DNA of 64,000 nt from positions 310,001 through 374,000 of the forward strand of contig CAVPBZ010000013.1 of NCBI GenBank assembly GCA_963702235.1, given 5' to 3'. The position numbers and the translations under genes are program-made. The notes beneath the pieces were generated by a model that saw only the letters and a list, made by a program, of their open reading frames with translations, was not told the DNA's origin and made no database searches. Below are positions 27,390 to 35,335 of this stretch, piece after piece; within the stretch, counting starts at the first letter, position 1, and every line of letters begins with the position of its first letter. The DNA comes from PALSA-505 sp963702235 (GTDB lineage Bacteria > Actinomycetota > Actinomycetes > Streptosporangiales > Streptosporangiaceae).

Positions 27390-28850
27390 ATGATCACCAC
27401 GAAGGCCGTGATGGACAGCTTGCTGGAGGATGCCGCCGGTGTCGAGCCACTCGCGGTGTTGTCGCGGTTCCGGCTGGATTTTCATGCCTGCCTGACCGCC
27501 CGGCGTGATGAGTTGTCCGAGCTGGCGGACGCGGTGCTGTGCACCGACGGGCCGGTGCGGACGCTGGCCGGGCTGTCGCTGGCCCCGGAGCACCGGCGTG
27601 GCCACGGCGCGTTGTATGACGCGGTGAACCGGGGCCGGATCGCGATCGGGCGGCTGCGGCGGTCGCTGGCGGGTCTGCCGTTACCGCGCGCCGCCGACGG
27701 CCGGCTAATGCTGGCGGTGGACGTGAGTAACTGGCTGCGGCCGGGCGCGGCGACCAGCCCGGAGCGGTTGTTCTGCCATGTCTACGGCCGCGGGAAGGGC
27801 CAGGCGCAGATGATCCCGGGCTGGCCGTACTCGGTGATCGCGGCGCTGGAGCCGGGCCGGACGTCGTGGACGGCGGTGCTGGACGCAGTGCGCCTGGGCC
27901 CGGAGGACGACGGGACCGAGGTGACCGCCGCCCAGGTCCGCGAGGTCGTGGGCCGGCTGACCGCTGCCGGGCACTGGAGTGAGGGTGATCAGGCCATCCT
28001 GGTCATCTTCGACGCCGGCTACGACGTGACCCGGCTGGCCTGGCTGCTCGCCGACCTGCCCGTCGAGCTGCTGGGACGGCTGCGCAGCGACCGGGTGCTG
28101 CAGCTGCCCGCGCCGCCGCGCCCGCCCGGCACCATGGGCCGGCCCCGCAAGCACGGCGGCCAGATGGCCCTCGCGGACCCGGCGACCTGGCCGGCGCCGC
28201 AGGTCACCAGCAGCACGGTGACCACCCGGTACGGGACCGCCGTCGCGGCTGCCTGGGACCGGGTGCACCCGCGGCTGACCCACCGCGCCGCCTGGTCAGG
28301 CCACGACGGTGACCTGCCGGTGATCGAGGGCACCTTGATCCGCCTGCAGGTTGATCACCTGCCCGGTGACCGGGATCCCAAGCCGGTGTGGCTGTGGTTC
28401 TCCCGTACCGGCAGTGCCCCTGCTGAGGTGGACCGGCTGTGGCAGGCGTTCTTGCGCCGGTTCGATCTTGAGCACACCTTCCGCCTGTTCAAGCAGACCC
28501 TCGGCTGGACCATCCCGAAGATCCGCGACCCGGCCGCTGCTGACCGGTGGACCTGGATCATCATCACCTGCCATGCCCAGCTCCGCCTCGCCCGGCCACT
28601 CGCCGCTGACCTGCGCCTGCCCTGGGAACGTCCCGCCCCGCCGGGCCGGCTGACCCCAGCCCGCGTCCGCCGCGGGTTCAGGAACATCTGCGCGACCATC
28701 CCCTGCCCAGCCGGTGCGCCAAAACCCGGCAGGCCCGGCCCCGGCCGGCCGCCAGGATCGAAGAACCGCCGCCCCGCCACCCGCTATGACGCGGGCAAAA
28801 CCGCCAAAAGGAAACTCGCCCTCAAGGCACGGCGCGAACGCGCAGGTTAA
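27390..28850 (+). CDS. DDE-type transposase (IS701/NF041680-like)
   Basis: The 486-residue protein starts MITTKAVMDSLLEDAAGVEP. Candidate catalytic acidic residues lie in LMLAVDVSNWLRP, LVIFDAGYDVTRLAWLLADL and FDLEHTFRLFKQTLGW, the DDE arrangement of the DDE_5/IS701-like superfamily. The C-terminus is basic (GKTAKRKLALKARRER). The frame is intact, so the element may still be active. It ends inside the right terminal repeat. Confidence 0.85.
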   Translation: MITTKAVMDSLLEDAAGVEPLAVLSRFRLDFHACLTARRDELSELADAVLCTDGPVRTLAGLSLAPEHRRGHGALYDAVNRGRIAIGRLRRSLAGLPLPRAADGRLMLAVDVSNWLRPGAATSPERLFCHVYGRGKGQAQMIPGWPYSVIAALEPGRTSWTAVLDAVRLGPEDDGTEVTAAQVREVVGRLTAAGHWSEGDQAILVIFDAGYDVTRLAWLLADLPVELLGRLRSDRVLQLPAPPRPPGTMGRPRKHGGQMALADPATWPAPQVTSSTVTTRYGTAVAAAWDRVHPRLTHRAAWSGHDGDLPVIEGTLIRLQVDHLPGDRDPKPVWLWFSRTGSAPAEVDRLWQAFLRRFDLEHTFRLFKQTLGWTIPKIRDPAAADRWTWIIITCHAQLRLARPLAADLRLPWERPAPPGRLTPARVRRGFRNICATIPCPAGAPKPGRPGPGRPPGSKNRRPATRYDAGKTAKRKLALKARRERAG

Positions 28851-28873
28851 ACGGCAAGCTTAGAACCGGAACG
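28843..28873 (-). repeat. Right terminal inverted repeat of the insertion sequence
   Basis: Begins CAGGTTAAACG and ends CCGGAACG; inverted copy of 27252-27283. It includes the transposase stop TAA at 28848-28850. Confidence 0.75.
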
Positions 28874-28917
28874 ATCGCCAAAGCGGGCCGGGCTCGCGGC
28901 GAAACCGAGCGTAAGGC

Positions 28918-29409
28918 CAGGGCTCGTACCTGACCCTGCTCGCCGCCACGGTCGGCGCGGTGATCATGCCCTGGATGATCTTCTACCGGCAGGGCGCGGT
29001 GACCGACAAGGGACTGACCAGGGCCAACTTGCGGCAGGCACGCCGGGACACGCTGACCGGCGCGGTGCTCACCCAGGTGATCATGATCTCGGTCATCGTG
29101 GCGATGGCCGCCACGGCCGGGCAGACCCACCCCGGCACCCCGCGGGGCAATGTCGGCCAGATCGCCGGCGCGCTCAAGCCGTTCCTCGGCGGCAACCAGT
29201 CCCGGGTACTGACAGGGGCCGCCATCCTGGGCGGGGCGCTGGTGTCGGCCCTGGTGGTGTCCGTCGCCGGGCGATCCTCGGGCTGGCCAGCGCGAGCCTG
29301 ATCAGCCGGGCCATCGACGTCGAGGTGATGAACGCGCTGCTGCTCCCGCTCGTGCTCGGCTTCCTGCTCGCCCTGGAGGCCATGGCGCTGCCGCCGGAAG
29401 ACCGGATGC
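28918..29409 (+). pseudogene. Eroded NRAMP-family divalent metal transporter
   Basis: The first frame (LTLLAATVGAVIMPWMIFYR, then QGAVTDKGLTRANLRQARRD) matches the middle of NRAMP (MntH-like) transporters. Its N-terminal half is missing upstream, where the insertion sequence lies. Near 29268 the frame and the sequence jump from ALVVSVAG to AILGLASASLI and IDVEVMNALLLPLVLGFLLA, deleting roughly 45 residues expected between. The last residues are also lost. It cannot make a working transporter. Confidence 0.72.
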
Positions 29410-29454
29410 GGGGAGGCCCCGTGTGCGCACGGCGCCAGCCTGCTGGTCCCGTAG

Positions 29455-29910
29455 TTGCGCGCGGCCATCCGGAGCAGCCCGCACGGCGTGCTCGTCACCA
29501 CCGGCTGCCTGCTGGGAGCCGCCCGCTGCCAGCGCGGCTCTATCCATGACAGCGGGGCCTACCTGCTGGTGCAGCCCTGCGGCCCGGACCGGCGGCCGCG
29601 CGGGACAGTGATCGGCATCGGACCGGTCCTCACCCGCGCCGACGCGGCCGTCGTCGCAGCCTGGCTCGCCGATGGCAGCCTGGACGCCGCCCGGCTGCAC
29701 CCGCGGCTGCGCGCCCCCGTGCGCCTGCCCTGGCCCGTGCACCCCCGCGGCCCGGCCAGCCAGGACGGAACACGAGCCAGAGCCGGCCGGGCAGCGCCGG
29801 GGCCGGCCGACGGCGCTGACCGGGGCAAACCTGCCGGGCTGCGCGCTAGCAGGCGGTCCGCGCCAGCAACCCGTCAGGCCGGGGCCGGGCGGGCTCAGTG
29901 CTCGTCGTAG
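29455..29910 (+). CDS. Hypothetical protein following the NRAMP remnant
   Basis: From TTG 29455 the product reads LRAAIRSSPHGVLVTTGCLL, later YLLVQPCGPDRRPRGTVIGI and VVAAWLADGSLDAARLHPRL, which looks like a conserved domain, then an Ala/Arg/Pro-rich tail. The upstream part with an expected cysteine cluster is not in frame, so this may be a 5'-truncated gene. It overlaps the convergent His-rich gene by 16 bases. Family not firmly recognised. Confidence 0.4.
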   Translation: MRAAIRSSPHGVLVTTGCLLGAARCQRGSIHDSGAYLLVQPCGPDRRPRGTVIGIGPVLTRADAAVVAAWLADGSLDAARLHPRLRAPVRLPWPVHPRGPASQDGTRARAGRAAPGPADGADRGKPAGLRASRRSAPATRQAGAGRAQCSS

Positions 29911-30047
29911 TGGCCGTCGTGAGTGGCGTGCCGGTGGCCGTCGTGGACGTAATCGGTGTGCCCGCCGTGCGGGACGGCGACGTGGCCGCTGCCCTCGCCG
30001 TGGGCGTGCTCGTGCCCGGCGTGCCCGGCATGCGCTGGCGTGCTCAT
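29895..30047 (-). CDS. 50-residue histidine-rich protein, probable metal binding
   Basis: ATG 30047 gives MSTPAHAGHAGHEHAHGEGS followed by GHVAVPHGGHTDYVHDGHRH and ATHDGHYDEH: 14 His in 50 residues, with Asp and Glu, no membrane segment. Such peptides bind zinc or nickel, and similar small His-rich proteins are common in actinobacteria. The ATG overlaps the TGA of the ArsR gene (ATGA, 30044-30047), so it is translationally coupled to a metal-type regulator. A metal buffer or chaperone role is inferred. Confidence 0.72.
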   Translation of the reverse strand: MSTPAHAGHAGHEHAHGEGSGHVAVPHGGHTDYVHDGHRHATHDGHYDEH

Positions 30048-30355
30048 GAAATGGTCTCCTCCTGGTCAGTGAGTGGCTCGCCGGTATGCCGGATGGCATC
30101 GGTGACAATGTGGGCGACGTGCTCGTCGGTGAGCGAGTAGACCCGCTCGCGGCCGTGGGTCTGCACCCGGATGAGCTTGGCGGCCCGCAGCACCCGCAGG
30201 TGCTGGGAGATCAGCGGCTGCGACTCGCCACTGGCCTCAACCAGCGCGTGCACCGCCGCGGGCCCGGCGGTCAGCGCGTCGATGATCGCCAGCCGCAGCG
30301 GCGCGGACAGGACGCGGAACAACTCGCCGGCCGGCTCGTACTCCTCATGTCCCAC
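30044..30355 (-). CDS. ArsR/SmtB-family regulator
   Basis: The 103-residue protein has the ArsR winged helix (LFRVLSAPLRLAIIDALTAG, then ESQPLISQHLRVLRAAKLIR and the wing GRERVYSLTDEHVAHIVTDA). The DEHVAHIVTDAIRH helix has Asp/His spacing of the alpha5 metal site of zinc/nickel sensors such as SmtB and NmtR. It controls a two-gene unit with the His-rich protein. The neighbouring NRAMP remnant also fits metal homeostasis. Confidence 0.85.
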   Translation of the reverse strand: MGHEEYEPAGELFRVLSAPLRLAIIDALTAGPAAVHALVEASGESQPLISQHLRVLRAAKLIRVQTHGRERVYSLTDEHVAHIVTDAIRHTGEPLTDQEETIS

Positions 30356-30382
30356 CCCGGGACGTTAACACGTAAACATATA

Positions 30383-30400
30383 TGCATGCGACACCATGCA
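30383..30400. promoter_or_regulatory. Candidate ArsR operator
   Basis: TGCATG (30383-30388) and CATGCA (30395-30400) make a perfect 6-bp inverted repeat with a 6-nt centre in an AT-rich patch, 28 bases upstream of the ArsR start. Autoregulation is an inference. Confidence 0.4.
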
Positions 30401-30546
30401 ATCTAAGGGGACGACCGCGCGCTGCGCCGTACTGGGGCTAGCGTCTCTGGGCCATGACAGCCCGGGGGACTTCGGCATCTCGCCCAGACTTCTAGCCCGG
30501 GCCGATCGCATTTACCAGACTGCGCAGCGTTCTGCGGGCGCCCCGC

Positions 30547-30714
30547 TCACGCCACATAACGCCGATAGACCGCCGCCACTTGCCCGCCAAAGTCACAGAC
30601 CGCGTAGACGATGCCACCGAGCAGTGCCAGGCCGGCGATGACGGCCAGGGTGATCAGCAGCGCGGTCAGGATCGCGGCGAGCGCCTTGACCATAGCGATG
30701 GCGGCGATAACCAT
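30547..30714 (-). CDS. Small membrane protein of unknown function
   Basis: From ATG 30714 the product is 55 residues, MVIAAIAMVKALAAILTALL then ITLAVIAGLALLGGIVYAVC and a short tail ending RRYVA: two hydrophobic segments. Upstream in the same frame lies an unstarted but sensible stretch (PEHHRRGRGEGGLLLAVA) following an out-of-frame ATG, so an indel may have removed the true start. It follows the Cys-rich gene on the same strand. Confidence 0.4.
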   Translation of the reverse strand: MVIAAIAMVKALAAILTALLITLAVIAGLALLGGIVYAVCDFGGQVAAVYRRYVA

Positions 30715-30783
30715 GGCGACTGCCAGCAGCAGGCCGCCCTCGCCTCGGCCGCGGCGGTGGTGCTCCGGGACCGGCAGCCCATG

Positions 30784-31002
30784 TCAGTTGTCCCGCTTGC
30801 AGTTGTCGGTGATGATGCCGCAGACGACCCGGTGCACGGTCTTGCTGCCGAGGCGCTGGCGCTGGCCCGCACCGCCGCAGCGCTTGCACGGGCCTCGGCG
30901 CTTGACGTTCGGCCCGGTCGGCAAGCTGCTGGCCTGACCCGCCGTGCCGCGTCGCCGGCGCTTGCTAGGTCCGGGAGAAGCGCAGACCGGCGCGCTGCTC
31001 AC
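30784..31002 (-). CDS. Small basic protein with a zinc-ribbon-like Cys pair
   Basis: GTG 31002 overlaps the TGA of the upstream gene (GTGA). The 72-residue product is basic and carries GPCKRCGGAGQRQRLGSKTV followed by HRVVCGIITDNCKRDN, that is CxxC plus two further cysteines, which could bind zinc. No family is recognised. Confidence 0.45.
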   Translation of the reverse strand: MSSAPVCASPGPSKRRRRGTAGQASSLPTGPNVKRRGPCKRCGGAGQRQRLGSKTVHRVVCGIITDNCKRDN

Positions 31003-31468
31003 GACGGCGGCCGGCTTGGTCGGCGCTTGCAGCGCGCGCACGGGCGCGGCGCGTCGCCGTCGAAGCCGAGCATCCGGGTGGCCTGGTCGCACTCACCGCA
31101 CCACGGCGGCCGCGTACGCAACGCAGGCGGCGCGGGCAGCTCGGCGGGCCAGAGCCGCACGGCGAGCACCGCGTACGGGCTGTGCACGCCGTTCGTGTTC
31201 GCTCCGGTGAACGCGGCGAGCGCGCGCGGGGTCCAGCCCCTGTCCAGGGCAGCCGTGACGGCCGGGCCGGGCCGAGCCTGAGCCGCTGGGCGGCGACCAG
31301 TCGCCAGCCGGTACCCAGGGCGGCGAAGAACTCCTCGGCTGGTCCGCCGCCAGCAATCGCGCCGCGAGCGCTGCTTCGTGCGCGCGCGAAGGCGGCGGAC
31401 GGTTCCCGGGATGGTTCTCTGGGTGGTTCGGGTGCAACCGGTGCACCCCGTGGCCGTTGCGCGTGCAC
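30999..31468 (-). pseudogene. Frameshifted gene with C-terminal Cys4 motif
   Basis: Three frames contribute successive sensible pieces: RAHEAALAARLLAADQP, then EEFFAALGTGWRLVAAQRLR, then AVTAALDRGWTPRALAAFTG and PPWCGECDQATRMLGFDGDA with PCARCKRR. The last gives a CxxC...CxxC zinc-ribbon pattern. Breaks lie near 31335 and near 31262. The pattern of a helical domain followed by PPWCGxCD resembles hypothetical proteins found among actinobacterial element-borne regulators. Function unknown. Confidence 0.45.
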
Positions 31469-31689
31469 GCCGATGCTCGCTAACTGCTAACTTCCCGACC
31501 CCGAAGGAGGGGGAGCCACGCGTCGCAGGATCCTCCCGCCTCCATGCCGGCTCTGTGCTGGCACCCGATCGCCGCCATGCCGGGCGTTGCCGGGCTGCGA
31601 CGTTCCCCTACCGCCGCTACCGGCAGATATCCAAGCTGAGCGGTATCGGCGTGGGGCGCCGCGGCCGCGTCAGGGATCGGCGATGCGTG

Positions 31690-32142
31690 TCATGCTGCCC
31701 GGCGGCCGAGAAGCTGGCCGTGCATGGTGAGGTCGTCCCGGATGGCCCAATGCTCTGCGATCTTGCCCCCGGCCAGGCGGAACGCGTGCACGTGCTCGAC
31801 ATCGAAGGCGCGCCCGGTGGGTTTGATGCCGGCCAGGCCGATGAAGCCGAAGCCTGCCCGGAAGGTACCGGTCCAGCGCATTTTCGTGATCACCCAGTCG
31901 CCGGCCGCGAGGGTCTGCAGGGTCTCGAAGCGCATGTCCGAGAACGCGGCGCGCTGGGCCCCGATGAGTTCGCCGAGGAACTGCGGACCGTCAACGATGC
32001 GGTCGAAGTTGGTGAAGCTGGTGCACCAGCTCGGCGAGCGTGTCCAGGTCGCCGGCGTTGAACACCTCATCCCATAGCCGGGCGACGACCGCCACGTTGC
32101 GGGGGGCTCGCCAGGCAGGGCCCGGTCTGCGGCAGTACTCAT
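31690..32142 (-). CDS. SnoaL-like ester cyclase family protein, doubly frameshifted near its N-terminus
   Basis: The C-terminal two thirds read FETLQTLAAGDWVITKMRWT and FDVEHVHAFRLAGGKIAEHW, typical of SnoaL-like polyketide-cyclase folds. The N-terminal helix expected by the family (NVAVVARLWDEVFNAGDLDT) is in the neighbouring frame between about 32097 and 32030, so two compensating indels seem present. It is divergent from a TetR gene with paired operators between them. Substrate unknown. Confidence 0.7.
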   Translation of the reverse strand: MSTAADRALPGEPPATWRSSPGYGMRCSTPATWTRSPSWCTSFTNFDRIVDGPQFLGELIGAQRAAFSDMRFETLQTLAAGDWVITKMRWTGTFRAGFGFIGLAGIKPTGRAFDVEHVHAFRLAGGKIAEHWAIRDDLTMHGQLLGRRAA

Positions 32143-32161
32143 GGCTCACTCCTCCAATTCA

Positions 32162-32197
32162 TGAGAGTGTAACTCTCATTTGAGAGTTGTACTCTCA
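32162..32197. promoter_or_regulatory. Two tandem palindromic operators
   Basis: TGAGAGTGTAACTCTCA (32162-32178) and TGAGAGTTGTACTCTCA (32181-32197) have identical 7-bp arms and 3-nt centres, with a 19-bp repeat distance. They occupy the whole gap between the SnoaL-like gene and TetR starts. This is a clear TetR-type dual operator that should repress both genes. Confidence 0.75.
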
Positions 32198-32202
32198 CAG
32201 AT

Positions 32203-32889
32203 GTGACGGATCCTGTCAACCCCCGCCGGGCGTACAACGGGCAAGGCCGCCAGGCGCGGACCACCGCGACCCGGCTAGCAGTCAGCAGTGCGGCCCGCAG
32301 GCTGTTCGCCGAGCGCGGCTACGCCGCTGCCACGATCGAGGCCATCAGCGAGGCGTCAGGGACCCCGCAGGCGACGGTGTACCGGCTGTTCGGTTCCAAG
32401 CTGGGGATCCTGACGGCGCTGCTGGACATCGCCGCCGTCGGCGATGATGAGGCCATCGCCATGGGCGACCGGCCCGGCGTCCGCGACCTGCTCGCCCACC
32501 ACGACCCGTGCGAACAACTGGCAGGTTTCGCCCGGCTCGCCCGCCAGGTCATGGCGCGCCTGGCACCCATCCAGCGGATTCTGCTCAGCGCTGCCGGATC
32601 AGACCCGCAGGCCGCCGCGCTGCTAGCCGAGCACACCCGGCAACGGCGAACAGGACAAGCCCGCATCGCCCGCGCCCTCGCCAAGGCCGGCGCCCTGCGA
32701 CCGGGCGTCACCGAGCGCGACGCCGCGGACGTCATCCACGCCCTCATGTCACCCGAGGTGTACCTGCTCCTCACCGGCGACCGGAGATGGAGCCCCGACC
32801 GCTACCAGGCCTGGCTCGCAGACACCCTTTCCCAGCAACTCCTTGGCTCCGCCCCCAAATACCCGGCAACAGCGTCCGCTCATGACTGA
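32203..32889 (+). CDS. TetR-family regulator
   Basis: The 228-residue protein from GTG 32203 has the TetR HTH (SAARRLFAERGYAAATIEAI ... PQATVYRLFGSKLGILTALL) and ends with VYLLLTGDRRWSPDRYQAWL. The C-terminal LxxxDRRWSPxxYxxWL layout resembles that of the TetR at 24186. It faces the SnoaL-like gene across two perfect operators. Confidence 0.9.
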   Translation: MTDPVNPRRAYNGQGRQARTTATRLAVSSAARRLFAERGYAAATIEAISEASGTPQATVYRLFGSKLGILTALLDIAAVGDDEAIAMGDRPGVRDLLAHHDPCEQLAGFARLARQVMARLAPIQRILLSAAGSDPQAAALLAEHTRQRRTGQARIARALAKAGALRPGVTERDAADVIHALMSPEVYLLLTGDRRWSPDRYQAWLADTLSQQLLGSAPKYPATASAHD

Positions 32890-33274
32890 TATGCGGGTGA
32901 TCCCCGGCCGCGACTCATAGCAACACGGGGATCAGACACGCGACAAGGCTGCCGGCACCGAACCGGAGGCTCGGGCGCACCCTCATCCCCTCTCTGTCAA
33001 GCGACAAATCCCTGCTGATGCACCTATCCGGCAGCCGCTGCCGCAGCAGCCGGAGGTGTCGCTCGCCTCGATGGCGACCCTCGGTAGGCAGCGCTGGTAG
33101 TCAGCAGGGAAGACAAGCTGGTCACCGCAGGTGAGCGGGTACTGGACGTGCCACCCAAGCTGGCCGCCCGGGTGCGGCTGCTCGCGACGGGGAACACCAA
33201 CAAGAACGATCCCCGCCGGTGTGCAGCCCGGTGAGGGACGGCAACTGGGCGAGCCTGGCACCTCGGCTGCTTCG
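32890..33274. other. Region without a supportable gene
   Basis: About 385 bases after the TetR gene. Frames on both strands are open for stretches, but none has a credible start, codon pattern or recognisable motif. It may be decayed sequence. Confidence 0.4.
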
Positions 33275-33841
33275 CTACGACAAGCTGGGCGCGGACCGCC
33301 GCCACGATGCCGTTGAGACGGCCCGTGCCCTCGGCCTCCTCGCGCCCCGTGCGATCGCCTCCGCGCGCCGGGGCGCTGGGTGGCGGGCCAGCCGCCCCAT
33401 GAAGTGCAGGGTCCTGAGGTGGTCTTCCATCTCCAGCGCTGTCCCGTTGGCGTCCCCGGCGCGCAGCCGGGCAAGCAGCCGCCGCCGCGAGCTGGTGATC
33501 ATTCCGTTCGCGACCGGCCCCACGGTGTGCATCAGGTCGCAGATGAGCCCGGACTGGCTGCTGTGCTCGTCACCCGCCGCGGGTCCGCCCGCCACCCTGG
33601 ACAGCAGGCGGAAGATCTCCGCGTGCGCAGCGGCCTTGCGCTCCCATCCAGGCCTGGCCGGCAAGCGGCACGCCCGGTCCACGCTGTCGCGCAAGAGCTG
33701 GAAGGCCGGTCCCGTCATCTGCTCACAAGCGACGCGGGCCGCCAGCACCTGTGCCCGGATCAGCTCTTCGGTCACCGGCATCGTCGGGCGGCTGGCGACG
33801 TCATCCGAGGTCACCAGGTCGGATCGTGCCTGTGCGGACAT
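33275..33841 (-). CDS. FCD-domain protein lacking a DNA-binding domain
   Basis: The 188-residue product resembles the all-helical FCD ligand-binding domain of FadR-type GntR regulators: ELIRAQVLAARVACEQM, AHAEIFRLLSRVAGGPA and LRAGDANGTALEMEDHLRTL. The usual N-terminal winged helix is absent and the upstream DNA codes for a different small protein. Its ATG overlaps the previous TGA by one base (TGATG at 33839-33843). It may be a regulator remnant or a stand-alone sensor. Confidence 0.6.
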   Translation of the reverse strand: MSAQARSDLVTSDDVASRPTMPVTEELIRAQVLAARVACEQMTGPAFQLLRDSVDRACRLPARPGWERKAAAHAEIFRLLSRVAGGPAAGDEHSSQSGLICDLMHTVGPVANGMITSSRRRLLARLRAGDANGTALEMEDHLRTLHFMGRLARHPAPRRAEAIARGARRPRARAVSTASWRRSAPSLS

Positions 33842-34047
33842 CAGCGGACGATGGTGAGCGCGAGCCGTGGCGGACAGCCCAGCCGCACCAGCCTGGCGAC
33901 TTGATGCCAGTCCACGTGGTCGGCGACAGCCTGGGCCAGCAACCGCGGAATCCCCAGCCGGGTAAGCCGTGTCACCCGCCATTCGTGCACCAGCGGGTCG
34001 CCGTGGTCGATGACCTCGTGACAGGCTCTTGTCAGCGGTGATTCCAT
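33841..34047 (-). CDS. 68-residue conserved small protein
   Basis: ATG 34047 gives MESPLTRACHEVIDHGDPLV, later HEWRVTRLTRLGIPRLLAQA and DWHQVARLVRLGCPPRLALT. Similar short proteins with a GCPPRLAL ending are widespread in actinobacteria without known function. It is translationally coupled to the FCD-domain gene. Confidence 0.65.
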   Translation of the reverse strand: MESPLTRACHEVIDHGDPLVHEWRVTRLTRLGIPRLLAQAVADHVDWHQVARLVRLGCPPRLALTIVR

Positions 34048-34245
34048 CTTCGGGTCCTCCTGCCAGGCCTCATGCCCGCCCCTGTGCCGTACGGCACGCT
34101 GGCGAGTTGGCCCGTGACACCGACGATGCCGCGACAGCGGTCTGCTGGCATCGCGGCGAGCCCCCAAGCTCGCACCCCGGCTAGCCGGAATCCGGGCATG
34201 CCTGCTAGCAGGAATGGACCGAAGCGTGGTTTGCGACGATGCCAG

Positions 34246-35217
34246 TTAGCATCGCGCGGGTTGGTCCGCCAGGGCGGCAGCGAAACGCGAAGCGAGCGTC
34301 GTGACCGCGGCACGGAGTTCATGGCCGCCATCGACGCGGAAGGCGAAAGGTACGCTCGCCAGCCACTCTTGCGCATACATCGCCGGATTGCTGGTGCTGC
34401 CGACGAGCACGCAGCCGTCGCCCGATGGTTCAAGCCGTCCCATGGGAGGGCGGATCCACGGCGCCACCTCAGCCGGGGGAGCGTCGAACACAACGCGGGT
34501 GGAGAACTTCCAGCCGGTGCCCAGCTTCTCTTCCACTGCTGTCACCGGGTCGAGACCGTCGGGCGGCTCGAATTCGCGTGCGGTCTGCTGGACTGCGCGG
34601 ATCCGGTTGACCCGGTAGGTGCGGATCACATCCGCGCGATGACAGTGACACAGCAGGTACCAGCGCGCGTGGCGGACGACGACCGCCCAGGGCTCCACCT
34701 CGGCCGCCCACTCGCTGCCGGACTCGCTCCGGTACATGACCAGCACGCGACGCCGGGCCGCGACGGCCGCGACGAGTGCGCTGGTGGTGGCGGGATCTGG
34801 ACGGGCCGAGTACCGGTCGGGCGCAGCTGACGCGTGCTCTCGCAGCGCTGCCGCTTGTCGGCCGATGCTCTCGGGCAGTGCCCGGATGACCTTGCCCAGG
34901 GCAGAACCGACGAGGTCGTCGGTGTCGGCGGCTGCGGGCTGGCCGTCGAGTACCGCCATGACCAGGTCAAGGGCCTCGGACTCCGTGAACATGACCGGAG
35001 GCAGCCTCGTCCCGCGCCCGAGCCGGTACCCGCCGTAGGGTCCTCGGGCCGACTGGACGGGGATGCCAGCCTCTCGGAGGATCCCGATATACCGGCGGGC
35101 GGCGCGCTCCGTGACACCGAGCCCTGCCGCGAGTTCGCCGGCCGTCGCGCCGGGGCGGGCCTTGAGGATCTCGAGGGCACGCAGAGCTCGTGCGGTGGGA
35201 CTGATATCGGTCGGCAC
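34246..35217 (-). CDS. WYL-domain transcriptional regulator (YafY type)
   Basis: The 323-residue protein has an N-terminal DeoR-like HTH (ATAGELAAGLGVTERAARRY), and a WYL domain with VEPWAVVVRHARWYLLCHCH and RTYRVNRIRAVQQT. A C-terminal WCX-like extension follows. ATG at 35217. It is divergent from a GNAT acetyltransferase, the likely target. Confidence 0.88.
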   Translation of the reverse strand: MPTDISPTARALRALEILKARPGATAGELAAGLGVTERAARRYIGILREAGIPVQSARGPYGGYRLGRGTRLPPVMFTESEALDLVMAVLDGQPAAADTDDLVGSALGKVIRALPESIGRQAAALREHASAAPDRYSARPDPATTSALVAAVAARRRVLVMYRSESGSEWAAEVEPWAVVVRHARWYLLCHCHRADVIRTYRVNRIRAVQQTAREFEPPDGLDPVTAVEEKLGTGWKFSTRVVFDAPPAEVAPWIRPPMGRLEPSGDGCVLVGSTSNPAMYAQEWLASVPFAFRVDGGHELRAAVTTLASRFAAALADQPARC

Positions 35218-35335
35218 ACGAGCAGGTTAGGTGGTCACGAGCTGAACCGGAAGTAGGTCGTCCGGAACTGGTCCTAATGTGATGCCGAACGTGATCTGAC
35301 CGCTGGAGAACACTCGCGCTCGAAAGGACTCGACG

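Larger units (their letters stand above)
27252..28873 (+). mobile_element. Complete insertion sequence with one DDE transposase
   Basis: A 1.62-kb element bounded by imperfect terminal inverted repeats at 27252-27283 and 28843-28873. The inner 21 positions match at 18, ending in the shared CGTTTAACCTG, and the outer CGTTCCGG is identical at both ends. It carries a single 486-residue transposase. The right repeat contains the transposase stop codon. No clear target duplication flanks it. It sits immediately upstream of a truncated NRAMP gene, whose loss it may have caused. Confidence 0.8.

Noticed and set aside
33001..33270. Minus-strand frame with CGDQLVFPADYQRCLP
   Set aside because: No start, motif or consistent codon pattern; probably noncoding or decayed.
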